From Oscillospiraceae bacterium (GTDB lineage Bacteria > Bacillota > Clostridia > Oscillospirales > Oscillospiraceae): 57,557 nt of DNA. Where the stretch lies: NCBI GenBank assembly GCA_022799035.1, contig JAAWNQ010000012.1, positions 1-57,557 of the forward strand, in the 5' to 3' direction. The position numbers and the translations under genes were made by a program. This document shows positions 43,787 through 52,201 of this stretch, piece by piece; within the stretch, counting starts at the first letter, position 1, and each line of letters begins with the position of its first letter. The notes under the pieces were generated by a model. It had not been told where the DNA came from. It saw nothing but the letters and a program-made list of their open reading frames with translations, and searched no databases.

Positions 43787-43886
43787 ACCGCCCCGAAAAA
43801 AGATTGTCAAGACCTTTAGCCAAGGATAAAATTTGCGTTGCTTTGCAAACTTTATCCCGTCTTGACCATCTTTTTTTCGGGGTGGT
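43787..43886. repeat. 100-bp imperfect inverted repeat (giant hairpin 2)
   Basis: ACCGCCCCGAAAAAAGAT pairs with ATCTTTTTTTCGGGGTGGT, GTCAAGAC with GTCTTGAC, and the inner GGATAAAATTTGC with GCAAACTTTATCC. It ends 28 bp before the transposase start. The positions of the arms suggest a folded origin or a regulator of transposase expression. Confidence 0.72.
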
Positions 43887-43913
43887 ACGCTCTCCGTGAT
43901 AGGAGGGATAAAT

Positions 43914-44861
43914 ATGTCAATTTCTACTCGCCGTTACTTACCGCACGAAACCGTGACCCGCTACCATGCCGTCAAAGCCTATCGGGATACCAAAGATGTT
44001 TCCTATGTCTGCCGCAAATATCATATCTCTAAAGCCTCTCTTATGCGTTGGAACAAGCGGTATGACGGTACAAAAGATTCCCTTGTCAGTAGGTCTCATA
44101 GGCCCTGCTCTCTCCACCCCAACGCCCATACGCCCCAGGAACTCAAATGGATACAAGATTATCACCGCCGCAACCCCAACATTTCCATTTGTGAGCTCTA
44201 CGGCAAGCTCCGGGAGGATAAGGGCTACTCCAGGAGCCCCGGCTCTCTGTACCGTGTCTTTGTCCGCTTGGGCTATCGCAAAAAGGTTCCATCTACCAAA
44301 CAGAGAGAAAAGCATACTCAAAAATACGATACGCCCACCATGCCTGGTATCAAGTGGCAGATGGACGTAAAGTATGTACCTATAGCTTGCAATGTCAACA
44401 ATACCAAGGAACGGGCCTACCAGTACACCATGATAGATGAAGCCACAAGGGAACGTTTCATATATCCCTATCAGGAAAACAGCAGTTATTCCACGGTAGA
44501 CTTCGTTCTCCGGGCCATCTCTTACTTTGGCTACGCTCCCAAGATCATCCAGACGGACAATGGCTCTGAGTTCTCCCATTGGAAGAATACCACAAGGACC
44601 CATCCCCTTGATCTGCTCTGTCAGAAGCTCAATATTATCCACAAGCTCATCCGCCCCCGGACCCCTTGGCATAACGGGAAGGTAGAGCGCAGTCATCGTA
44701 ATGACCAGGAGCGTTTTTACAACTACCTGAGCTATTACAGCTTTGAGGACCTAAAGAAACAAATGCAAGCCTACCTCAAACGAAGTAACAATATCCCCAT
44801 GCAGGTCCTCGGCTGGCTCTCTCCCATCCAGAAGCGCAAGCAGTTGGAATCTCTCTCCTAA
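43914..44861 (+). CDS. IS481/IS3-like DDE transposase (provirus integrase)
   Basis: 315 residues from the ATG at 43914 (AGGAGGGATAAAT upstream). N-terminal helix-turn-helix (about 12-60, VSYVCRKYHISKASLMRW), an HTH_32-like linker, then the rve catalytic core with D151 (WQMDVKYV), D215 (IIQTDNGSEF) and E258 (GKVERSHR). Single-ORF organisation and TGT...ACA element ends fit IS481 better than frameshifted IS3. Located 16 bp from the right terminal repeat, it probably integrates and mobilises the whole phage genome. Confidence 0.92.
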   Translation: MSISTRRYLPHETVTRYHAVKAYRDTKDVSYVCRKYHISKASLMRWNKRYDGTKDSLVSRSHRPCSLHPNAHTPQELKWIQDYHRRNPNISICELYGKLREDKGYSRSPGSLYRVFVRLGYRKKVPSTKQREKHTQKYDTPTMPGIKWQMDVKYVPIACNVNNTKERAYQYTMIDEATRERFIYPYQENSSYSTVDFVLRAISYFGYAPKIIQTDNGSEFSHWKNTTRTHPLDLLCQKLNIIHKLIRPRTPWHNGKVERSHRNDQERFYNYLSYYSFEDLKKQMQAYLKRSNNIPMQVLGWLSPIQKRKQLESLS

Positions 44862-44876
44862 AAATTTCAAAAAATT

Positions 44877-44886
44877 TGGTCTCACA
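44877..44886 (-). repeat. Right terminal inverted repeat
   Basis: TGGTCTCACA, the inverse of the left end at 33865-33874. An exact target duplication is not visible: the flanking heptamers are CAATTGA (left) and TTATTGA (right), equal at five of seven bases. Confidence 0.8.
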
Positions 44887-45135
44887 TTATTGACAAACGC
44901 ACAAAGTTTGAGGAAATAGGGGGAAGCGGGGATTTTTTGAAAACTTGAGCGCAAAACAGGAAAGCAGAACCGGAGATGGGTGTAAAGGGACAGCAAAGCC
45001 AAAAACCGAGGGTTCCAATCCACTCTTTGAAGCTGCCGGACGGACCGGAACCGGCGGTCCGCCGATTGGGAAGTGTATCCGGATCACCCGGGGAGCCGTC
45101 TTCTGAAAGGATATCCCCGCCACTCCCGGCGTTGC

Positions 45136-45163
45136 TTGACAAAAGGGGGGGGACAGGTAAAAT
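45136..45163 (+). promoter_or_regulatory. Promoter of the surface LRR protein gene
   Basis: TTGACA (45136-45141), 16 bp, TAAAAT (45158-45163), leaving a leader of about 95 nt. The stretch 44887-45135 before it holds no supported gene. Confidence 0.65.
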
Positions 45164-45265
45164 GAACCTAAAATAGGAAGATTCGACTTGCGGACTTTTG
45201 CGAAAGAAGGAAAAACGGAGAGCCGGCCCGCCCTCCAAAACAAACAGAATGAGGAGGATCCAACC

Positions 45266-47566
45266 ATGAGAAAAAAGCTGCTGACCCTGTTCCTGGCCGT
45301 GACGATGGCCCTGTCCCTGCTCCCCCCTCCCACTCCCGCGCTTGCTGCCGTGCTTGATCCTGAGCGGCACCGGCAGCGTCTGAAACCCATACTTGACGTG
45401 CTGCCCACCGACCTTCGGCGGCCGGCTTGCCCCACCACTGTGAAGGAAGTCATCTGGAGTTCGACGATGGAGGCAGAATGGGATGACAGCGTGGTTCAGG
45501 AGATCACGGATCTCGCCAACAGCCTCACCGCCGGCAAGAGTACCGACAAGGAGAAGATGAAGGCCATCTTCGACTGGGTGGTCCAAAACGTGACGTATGA
45601 TGGCAACCTTCCTGATGATCAAAGGGAGGCGTTCGACGCCTACACCCAAAGACGTGCTGTCTGTTGGGGCTATACCCGCCTGTGCGGGCTTATGGGCGTC
45701 ATTGTGGGGCTCCGGATGGCCGAAATTACCGGTATTTCCAATGAGGAGAATCCCGGTCTCCACGGCTGGAACGCTGTCCTGCTGGATGGGGAATGGTTGT
45801 TCTTTGACGCCACCTGGGCTGAGTGGGACATAGATCAATACTATCACGCGTGGACGGCTGCTATCGTATACGATGACATATACCGGTGGGACATCCGTGC
45901 AATGGAAAAAGGAACTCCCAACATGACAGGCTTTGCCCCCCGCCCGGCGTTTGTTGATCGGTGCCCCGCCAACGTAGTCATCCCTGACACCGTGACCCAG
46001 GTGGAGACTTTCTACGGCTGCCCCAATCTGGAGACCTTGACTCTCTCCGATTCCGTGACCAGGATCGTGGCCTGCGGCAACAATCCCAAGCTGAGGAGCG
46101 TGACCTTCGGCAAGGGCATCACCAATATCGGCAGCAACGCGTTTAGCGATTGTACCGGCTTGAAGAGCATCAACATCCCCAACAGCGTGACGACCATCGA
46201 GGGGATGGCGTTCTCCAACACGGGACTCACCAGCGTAACGATCCCCAGCAGTGTGACCACCCTTTCGGAGGGGGCGTTCTACGAATGTACCGACCTGACC
46301 AGCGTCACCATCCCCAGCAGCGTCACCCGCATTGAGAGTATGATGTTCCAGGGCTGCACCTCCCTGACCGACGTTGTCATCCCCGACAGCGTCACCGCTA
46401 TTGGAAGACAGGCGTTCATGGGCTGTTACAACTTGGCCTTAGCCAACTTACACATTCCCGACAGCGTCACCGAGATCGGCGACCTTGCGTTCTTTGGCTG
46501 CCCCGAGACGGTCGGAGTCCCCGACGGCGCTACCAGCATTGGAGACGAAGCCTTTTACGGACGTAAGGAGCTGACCAGCATAGACATCCCCGACAGCGTC
46601 ACCAGCATCGGGGTTGCGGCCTTCACCAGCTGCCATGGCCTGAAGAGCGTTACCATCCCCAACAGTGTCACCGTCATCGGGGATAGAGCGTTCTGCGACT
46701 GCAAGAGTTTGGAGAGCGTTACCATCCACAACAGCGTCACCAGCATCGGGACGGGGGCCTTCGCCGGCTGCGAGAACCTGACCAGTGTGACCATCTCCAA
46801 CAGTGTCATCAGTATTGAGCGTTCGGTGTTCAGCCGCTGCACCAGTTTGACCAGTGTAACCATCCCCAACGGCGTCGCCAGTATCGAGATGGAGGCATTC
46901 CGGGACTGCGCCAGTCTAAAGAGCGTAACCATCCCCAGCAGCGTCACCAGCATTAGGAAGTATGCGTTCCAAGACTGCGCCAGTCTGACGGATGTGTACT
47001 ACGGCGGCACGGAGGAACAGTGGAAGGCCATTTCCATCCAGCAGTATAATACCAATCTGACCTCCGCCACCATCCATTACAACAGCACCATGCCCCAGCA
47101 GCCCGCCAAGCCGACGCAGGCCGTGGCCTACGCCTCCACCCAGAACGTTCTGGTGGACGGAAAGAGCGTGGAGTTCTACGCCTACGCCCTGAAGGATGCC
47201 AACGGCAACGACACCAACTATGTGAAGCTTCGGGACGTGGCCCAGATCCTCAACGGCTCCGCCGCCCAGTTCGAGGTGGGGTGGGACGGCTCCATCTCCA
47301 TCACCACCGGGAGCGCCTATACCTCCAACGGAAGCGAGCTCATCCAGAACTTTGCCGGCAACCAGCCCTACACCGTCAACACCTCCCCGGTGAAGGTGAA
47401 CGGGGCGGCGGTGGCCCTGGATGCCATCACCCTCACCGACGCCACCGGCGGCTACACCTACTTCAAGCTCCGGGATCTGGGTTCCGCCCTGGGCTTCAAC
47501 GTGGGCTACGCCAACGGGGTGGGCATCTTTATCCAGACCGACGCACCTTATACCGACGCGGACTAA
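45266..47566 (+). CDS. Secreted transglutaminase-like/BspA-type LRR surface protein
   Basis: 766 residues from the ATG at 45266 (GAGGAGGATCC upstream). Signal peptide 1-~27. Transglutaminase/protease-like domain at about 75-195 with the triad C133, H167 (HGWN) and D181. BspA-type leucine-rich repeats of about 23 residues (SVTIPNSVTSIG-like) run from about 235 to 610. The C-terminus holds a stalk-like domain (VKLRDVAQIL, FKLRDLGSALGF). It probably acts at the cell surface in protein cross-linking, cleavage or adhesion. Base composition is host-like, so it is not phage cargo. Confidence 0.9.
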   Translation: MRKKLLTLFLAVTMALSLLPPPTPALAAVLDPERHRQRLKPILDVLPTDLRRPACPTTVKEVIWSSTMEAEWDDSVVQEITDLANSLTAGKSTDKEKMKAIFDWVVQNVTYDGNLPDDQREAFDAYTQRRAVCWGYTRLCGLMGVIVGLRMAEITGISNEENPGLHGWNAVLLDGEWLFFDATWAEWDIDQYYHAWTAAIVYDDIYRWDIRAMEKGTPNMTGFAPRPAFVDRCPANVVIPDTVTQVETFYGCPNLETLTLSDSVTRIVACGNNPKLRSVTFGKGITNIGSNAFSDCTGLKSINIPNSVTTIEGMAFSNTGLTSVTIPSSVTTLSEGAFYECTDLTSVTIPSSVTRIESMMFQGCTSLTDVVIPDSVTAIGRQAFMGCYNLALANLHIPDSVTEIGDLAFFGCPETVGVPDGATSIGDEAFYGRKELTSIDIPDSVTSIGVAAFTSCHGLKSVTIPNSVTVIGDRAFCDCKSLESVTIHNSVTSIGTGAFAGCENLTSVTISNSVISIERSVFSRCTSLTSVTIPNGVASIEMEAFRDCASLKSVTIPSSVTSIRKYAFQDCASLTDVYYGGTEEQWKAISIQQYNTNLTSATIHYNSTMPQQPAKPTQAVAYASTQNVLVDGKSVEFYAYALKDANGNDTNYVKLRDVAQILNGSAAQFEVGWDGSISITTGSAYTSNGSELIQNFAGNQPYTVNTSPVKVNGAAVALDAITLTDATGGYTYFKLRDLGSALGFNVGYANGVGIFIQTDAPYTDAD

Positions 47567-47574
47567 GCTCGGGT

Positions 47575-47619
47575 AAAAAGGCCCCCCTGGGTAGGAGATA
47601 TCTGCCAGGGGGGCTTTTT
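47575..47619 (+). terminator. Terminator of the LRR protein gene
   Basis: GGCCCCCCTGG/CCAGGGGGGC stem flanked by A5 and T5. Confidence 0.9.
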
Positions 47620-47739
47620 GTGTGGTGAAAGGGTGGTGGAATGTTCCCCCTTAAAAAGGAAAAGAAGCCCCGGATATCAGCCGATATCCGGGGTGGATGC
47701 TGAATCCATGTCCCAATATACCACAAATCATAGAAGGTC

Positions 47740-48135
47740 GCAGGGGGAGTATTCCCCTGCGGCCTTCTTCTTTGTTTTCCGGCACTTTCAGGCAATTTGG
47801 CCACGTCGTCCCCAAAACGGTCAAATACCTGTGCTGCTTTGGCTTCTGCTTCTGCAATCACGTGGGCGTATATATTGGTGGTACTCACCTGGGCATGGCC
47901 CAAGCTGTGGGATGCGTTTACAAGTGAGGTGCCGTCGGCAATCATCAAGCTAATGTATGTGCAGTATTTGATCGGACAGGTCAACGTCGCACCATCGTAA
48001 CTCAAGGATTTCCGCACGGCTGAGAGGGTATGATGGAAAGTGTGAATCGTTCCCGGGCTGAGGGGTGTATTGTCCCGCGGGGTGATAAAGAGGTCGCCAT
48101 AGTTCAGTTCCAGGTCGGAGGTGAAGATCCTGCAG
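47740..48135 (-). pseudogene. Decayed tyrosine recombinase (phage integrase) remnant
   Basis: On the minus strand one frame reads DLFITPRDNTPLSPGTIH and later MIADGTSLVNASHSLGHAQV then STTNIYAHV, which match the middle and the C-terminal catalytic part of tyrosine recombinases. The HxLRH arginine box is missing between them, and an LRWCDVDL box appears in another frame in the wrong order. The N-terminal half is absent. It lies outside the provirus ends, so it marks an older element. Confidence 0.7.
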
Positions 48136-48353
48136 TCTGTCCACGGTGGGCGGTTTGCTGGTGGGTAAGATCATGTATAGGCTCTCCGGAGGGAAGATCA
48201 ATCCCCCTATTGGCTTTGTGGGCGTGTCCGCCGTTCCCATAGCGGCCCGTGTGTCTCGGGTGGAGGGCTGAAGGCTAACCCCAGAAGCTTCCTGCTGATG
48301 CACGCTATGGGCCCCAACGTGGCCGGTGTCATTGACTTCCGCCATCACGGCTG
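48136..48353 (+). pseudogene. Fragment of a second oadB-like gene
   Basis: The sequence follows the 3' end of the oadB gene at 13060-13280 almost base for base in places (for example CATGTATAGGCTCTCCGGAG and GCTATGGGCCCCAACGTGGC). It has a stop after VSRVEG and frame changes, so it is dead. About 70 codons remain, corresponding to the last membrane segments. It indicates that another sodium-pump decarboxylase cluster once stood here. Confidence 0.8.
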
Positions 48354-48368
48354 GTTTTTTGCTGTCTT

Positions 48369-49157
48369 TCAGCGGTTCAGATTTTCCATGAAGCGGAGGA
48401 CCCGCTGAGTATCTATTGGAGCCCAAACGTTCCCATTTTGCTTGAAGGAGCTGCCAATAATAGCGCCGTCCGCAATCTGGAAAAACTCCCTGACGTTGTC
48501 TGCGGAAATACCGCTGCCCAGGAGGACGGGGAGATCCCCGGAGGCTTCCTTGGCGGTCCTTACATCAGACCGGGTGGGATTGCAGCCGGTGGCCGCGCCG
48601 GTGATAATGATAGCCGCCGCTCCGGCCTCCCTGGCCGCGTCGATGGAAAAGTCCATAGGCTGGTCAACCAGGGGGAAAGTGTGTTTGACCTGAATATCAG
48701 CAAAAATCATGGTGGGGGCAGGGTAGCGGGCTTTTAGCCGCAGAAGGGAAGGGCCTGCCGCCAGGGATAATCCGTGAGGGCCGGCACGATTTTCTGCCAG
48801 AGCCTCCACCCGGATAAAGTCATAGCCGGCAACATGGGCGATGGACCATTCGGCGGTCGTATCGTTGAATTGTATATTGAGGCCCAGGGTGAGACCGGTC
48901 TCTTTTTTGAGGCGGGCAGCTAAGGCGGCCATGGCCACCTGGGTGATGGGTTCATTTTCGGAGGTGTAGGGTACATCCCCGAAATTTTCTACAATAGCGG
49001 CGTCCACACCGCCTTGTTCCAGAGCGTGGAGGTCCTCCGCTGCGGCGCGGTAGATGGCCTCCATATCCCCGCCGTAATGGGGAGAGCCGGGAAGCGGCTT
49101 AAGATGCACCATACCAATGACCGCCTTTTTGCCTGAAAAGGCTGTTTGAAAATCCAT
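48369..49157 (-). CDS. BtpA/SgcQ-family TIM-barrel protein (copy 3)
   Basis: 262 residues with VIGMVHLKPLPG, AAIVENFGDVPY, GLNIQFNDT, YDFIRVEALAENRAG and LGSGISADN. Third family member in the window, now at the end of the second PTS region, after an IMP dehydrogenase-like gene. Its repeated linkage with mannose-family PTS genes suggests a step acting on the phosphorylated product. The reaction is unknown. Confidence 0.87.
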   Translation of the reverse strand: MDFQTAFSGKKAVIGMVHLKPLPGSPHYGGDMEAIYRAAAEDLHALEQGGVDAAIVENFGDVPYTSENEPITQVAMAALAARLKKETGLTLGLNIQFNDTTAEWSIAHVAGYDFIRVEALAENRAGPHGLSLAAGPSLLRLKARYPAPTMIFADIQVKHTFPLVDQPMDFSIDAAREAGAAAIIITGAATGCNPTRSDVRTAKEASGDLPVLLGSGISADNVREFFQIADGAIIGSSFKQNGNVWAPIDTQRVLRFMENLNR

Positions 49158-49175
49158 GAATTTTCCTCCTGTGGG

Positions 49176-50681
49176 TTATTTCTTCAGATAGCCGTCGTCC
49201 TTAAGTACCACATCGTGGGCTCCGTTTTCCAAGATGCTCGCTGAGGAGACAAGCGTGAGGCGGGCCTTGGCCCGAAATTCGGCGAGGGTGAGAGCGCCGC
49301 AGCTGCACATGGTGGAGCGAACCTTGCTCAAGGTCTGCTCCACATTATTGTGGAGACTTCCGGCGTAGGGGACGTAGGAGTCCACCCCCTCCTCAAAGTG
49401 GAGCCTGCTCTCTCCACCCAGGTCATAACGCTGCCAGTTCCGGGCTCGGGCGGAACCCTCGCCCCAGTATTCTTTCATGTAACCGCCGCCCACCAGGACC
49501 TTGTTGGAGGGGCTTTCGTCAAATCGGGCAAAGTAGCGGCCTAGCATACAGAAATCAGCTCCCATGGCAAGAGCAAGAGAGATATGGTAGTCAAAGACAA
49601 TGCCTCCATCGGCACAGACGGGGATATAGATGCCCGTTTCCTGGAAATATTCGTCCCGGGCCCGGCATACGTCGATGACGGCGGTAGCCTGCCCCCGGCC
49701 GATGCCCTTGGTCTCCCGGGTGATGCAAATGGAACCGCCGCCCACGCCCACCTTGACGAAATCAGCCCCGGCGTCGGCCAGAAAGCGGAAGCCTTCCCGG
49801 TCGACTACGTTGCCGGCGCCAACTTTTACCGATTCACCATACTGCTGCCGTATCCAGGTCAAGGTACGCCGCTGCCATTCGGTATAGCCGTCAGAAGAGT
49901 CGATGCACAGCACGTCGGCGCCTGCCTCCGTCAAGGCCGGGACCCGTGTCTGGTAATCCCGGGTATTGATGCCGGCGCCCACCACATACCGCTTTTGAAT
50001 ATCCAACAGCTCCAGAGGATTATTTTTGTGGAAATCATAGTCCTTGCGAAATACGAAGGAGACCAGCCGGCCCTCTTGATCCAGCACAGGAAGGGAGTTA
50101 AGCTTGTGCTCCCAAATAATGTCGTTGGCCTCCTTGAGAGTGACTCCATCCCGGGCGTAAACAATTTGCTCCAGGGGAGTCATAAATTGAGAGACCTTTT
50201 CCTCTGGGTCCATACGGCTTATCCGGTAGTCCCGGCTGGTAACAATGCCGAGGAGTTTGGCATTGGCTGAGCCATCTTCGGTAATGGCTACAGTGGAGTG
50301 GTCGGTACGCCGTTTCAGGGCCAGCACGTCGGAGAGGGTGGCAGTGGGGGGAAGGTTAGAGTCGCTGGGAACAAAGCCGGCCTTGCAGCTTTTGACCCGG
50401 CGGACCATTTGTGCCTGGGTCTCTATAGGCTGGGAGCCATACAGAAAAGCGACGCCCCCCTCCCGGGCCAGCGCAATGGCCATGCCGTCATGAGACACCG
50501 ACTGCATGATGGCTGAGACCAGGGGAATGTTCATGGAGAGAGGGGGCTCCTCCCCGCGGTGAAAACGGACCAGGGGCGTTTTCAAGGTGACATTGCCGGG
50601 CTGGCAGTCGCAGCTGGAATAACCGGGGACTAAAAGATATTCGGCGAAGGTGTGGCAGGGCTCGGGGAAAAAGTACGCCAT
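49176..50681 (-). CDS. guaB: IMP dehydrogenase-like protein with CBS pair
   Basis: 501 residues from the ATG at 50681; the ATG at 50690 is too close to the AAAGGAG. Beta/alpha barrel with a CBS-domain pair inserted at about 110-225 ([31 protein letters not shown]). The loop [17 protein letters not shown] carries the catalytic cysteine, and CADGGI gives the phosphate site. It oxidises IMP to XMP in guanine synthesis. The surroundings (PTS, BtpA, HAD, amidohydrolase) are not purine genes, so either a housekeeping gene has been captured or it acts on another substrate. Confidence 0.82.
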   Translation of the reverse strand: MAYFFPEPCHTFAEYLLVPGYSSCDCQPGNVTLKTPLVRFHRGEEPPLSMNIPLVSAIMQSVSHDGMAIALAREGGVAFLYGSQPIETQAQMVRRVKSCKAGFVPSDSNLPPTATLSDVLALKRRTDHSTVAITEDGSANAKLLGIVTSRDYRISRMDPEEKVSQFMTPLEQIVYARDGVTLKEANDIIWEHKLNSLPVLDQEGRLVSFVFRKDYDFHKNNPLELLDIQKRYVVGAGINTRDYQTRVPALTEAGADVLCIDSSDGYTEWQRRTLTWIRQQYGESVKVGAGNVVDREGFRFLADAGADFVKVGVGGGSICITRETKGIGRGQATAVIDVCRARDEYFQETGIYIPVCADGGIVFDYHISLALAMGADFCMLGRYFARFDESPSNKVLVGGGYMKEYWGEGSARARNWQRYDLGGESRLHFEEGVDSYVPYAGSLHNNVEQTLSKVRSTMCSCGALTLAEFRAKARLTLVSSASILENGAHDVVLKDDGYLKK

Positions 50682-50704
50682 AGGGGCCATTCTCCTTTCT
50701 GAGT

Positions 50705-51364
50705 TCAGATAACGGAGCGGATAAATTCGTCCATCTCTTGGGGAGTATGGGGGGCATAGAGGCAGTCCAGGCCGTCCAGAGAACCCGGAGCTTGGAAGCC
50801 TGCACCCCAAAGAAGAGGAACAAAACGGGTTCCTGCGCTGGCGGCGGCAAGTCCGTCATAGGGGCTGTCTCCAAACATGACGGCCTGTTGGGAGCAGGGA
50901 CAGGACAGACTGGAGAGACACTCAAGAAGCATAGCAGTTTTGTCTTTGCCGCTGTTGCCTTTGTTGAGGGAGACATGGTCAAAAAGTTTATCCAGACCAG
51001 AGTGGGAGAGAATTTCCTCCGCCAGGTGATATTCCTTCAGAGTAGCCAGGGCAGTTTTACCTCCCCGGGCGCGGATGTGGGCAAGGAACTCGGGAACTCC
51101 CTCAAAGACCACAGTGCGGTCCAGATTTCGGTACAGATAACACTCCCGATAGATATCTGTCATGTGGTCGGCCTGGACAGGAGAGACATGGTAATGGTTG
51201 ATAAAAGACTGTTTGAGAGGGGGTCCAAGAAAGCTGTTCAGCGTATTTTGGGGAAGGGGGGGAAGGTTTAGCCGCTCCTCCACTTCCCGAAGAGAGGACA
51301 GAATAGCCTCATTGCTGTCGATGAGAGTGCCGTCCAGGTCGAACAGGAAATAATGCAGCTCCAT
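50705..51364 (-). CDS. HAD-superfamily phosphatase
   Basis: 219 residues. Motif [14 protein letters not shown] near residue 8 with the nucleophile and acid aspartates, a helical cap at about 15-85, motif [10 protein letters not shown], and motif [18 protein letters not shown] near 165. Resembles phosphoglycolate-phosphatase-like enzymes. It may dephosphorylate a PTS-derived sugar phosphate. Its promoter is unclear, because only ~30 bp separate it from an upstream terminator. Confidence 0.9.
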   Translation of the reverse strand: MELHYFLFDLDGTLIDSNEAILSSLREVEERLNLPPLPQNTLNSFLGPPLKQSFINHYHVSPVQADHMTDIYRECYLYRNLDRTVVFEGVPEFLAHIRARGGKTALATLKEYHLAEEILSHSGLDKLFDHVSLNKGNSGKDKTAMLLECLSSLSCPCSQQAVMFGDSPYDGLAAASAGTRFVPLLWGAGFQAPGSLDGLDCLYAPHTPQEMDEFIRSVI

Positions 51365-51388
51365 GGCGTTCTCCTTCCGTGGGGGCGT

Positions 51389-51437
51389 AAAAAGGGGGGA
51401 CGGCCGAGGTTTCCCGGATGGCCGTCCCCGCCTTTTT
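51389..51437 (-). terminator. Internal terminator of the second PTS region
   Basis: GGGGACGGCC/GGCCGTCCCC (51396-51405 with 51420-51429) flanked by A5 and T5, directly after the amidohydrolase stop. It splits the PTS genes from HAD-guaB-BtpA unless it is leaky. Confidence 0.85.
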
Positions 51438-52161
51438 ATAGCTTCCAGAGCTTTTTGGCGTTTTCGTAAAAAATCTTTTGCCTGTCCTGAGCGGAAAGGC
51501 CGTAGGGTTCAAACTTGACGATCTCGCTTCCCGGGTATTTGTAGGGCCAGTCGGTGGCGAACAGAATGCGGTCGGGACCCAGCTCCTCCAACGCTTTTTC
51601 TATCACCTGGATCTCCACCTGACCTGCCGTATCCACATAGACATTGGACAGAGGTTTGACGCATTCTACACAGCCGTAGCCAAAGTCCAGGTATCCAATA
51701 TGGGCGAAAACAAAGGTCGCGTCAGGGTGGCGGGCGGCAATGGTTGCCCACTGCTGAGGCAGGGCCAGGGGGGCAGTGCCTGTATGGCAGAGAATGGGTA
51801 CGTCATATGGGGTGATGGCGTCAATAATGCCGTCCAGTGCGGTGTTGTTGTCAGGGAAGTAGCCGTGCTTCCAGGAATGGAATTTAACGCCCCGAAAGTA
51901 TCCGCTGTCCAGACAGCGGCGTACCTCGTCCTCCGCTCCAGCTTCCCGGGGGTTTATGTAAGCGAAGCCTACAATCCGATCAGGGCATTCCTTCACCGCG
52001 GCCAGGACCCTGTCATTGAGTTCGCTGGTGAGGACCCCGTTCAGGATGGACAGGCCGGAGCGTTCAATATCAAAGCGGTCCATAGAGACGATAAGGTCCT
52101 TTAGGCTGTAGCTTCCGCCTTTGCTGCTTTTACCCATATGGACGTGAAAGTCATTTATCAT
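51436..52161 (-). CDS. Amidohydrolase-family metal-dependent hydrolase
   Basis: 241 residues of the amidohydrolase-2 type. Metal-binding HVH at residues 6-8 (INDFHVHMG), KFHSWKHG near 93, ILCHTGTAPLALP near 123, and the closing aspartate in LFATDWPY near 208. Such enzymes hydrolyse amides or lactones or decarboxylate acids. Downstream of the PTS EIID gene, it could open a lactone or deacylate the imported compound. Substrate unknown. Confidence 0.88.
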   Translation of the reverse strand: MINDFHVHMGKSSKGGSYSLKDLIVSMDRFDIERSGLSILNGVLTSELNDRVLAAVKECPDRIVGFAYINPREAGAEDEVRRCLDSGYFRGVKFHSWKHGYFPDNNTALDGIIDAITPYDVPILCHTGTAPLALPQQWATIAARHPDATFVFAHIGYLDFGYGCVECVKPLSNVYVDTAGQVEIQVIEKALEELGPDRILFATDWPYKYPGSEIVKFEPYGLSAQDRQKIFYENAKKLWKL

Positions 52162-52201
52162 AAGGATTCCTTCTTCCTTGATCTCCGGCAGGGGAGACGT
52201 T

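Larger units (their letters stand above)
33865..44886 (+). mobile_element. Inovirus-like provirus with its own DDE transposase
   Basis: An 11,022-bp unit bounded by TGTGAGACCA and TGGTCTCACA. Its base composition is lower in GC than the flanks. Order: ssDNA-binding-like protein, two tiny ORFs, origin, CRESS-type Rep, minus-strand hydrophobic peptide, LamG spike, seven small membrane proteins, Zot ATPase, minus-strand accessory operon, large stem-loops, transposase. Filamentous-phage morphogenesis is indicated by the Zot/pI ATPase, the tiny coat-like proteins and one large pIII-like protein. No secretin gene is seen, as expected for a monoderm host. All expected modules look intact, so it may be active. 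Confidence 0.88.

Noticed and set aside
33858..44893. Exact target-site duplication flanking the provirus
   Set aside because: The adjacent heptamers CAATTGA and TTATTGA agree at only five of seven bases, so a duplication cannot be claimed.
46120..46990. Tandem DNA repeat or CRISPR-like array
   Set aside because: The periodicity of about 69 bp is the coding of BspA-type LRR units; spacers and fixed repeats are absent. No CRISPR array is seen anywhere in the window.
47740..48135. Tyrosine recombinase as the provirus integrase
   Set aside because: It lies outside the terminal repeats, is rearranged and lacks the arginine box, whereas an intact DDE transposase sits at the element's right end.
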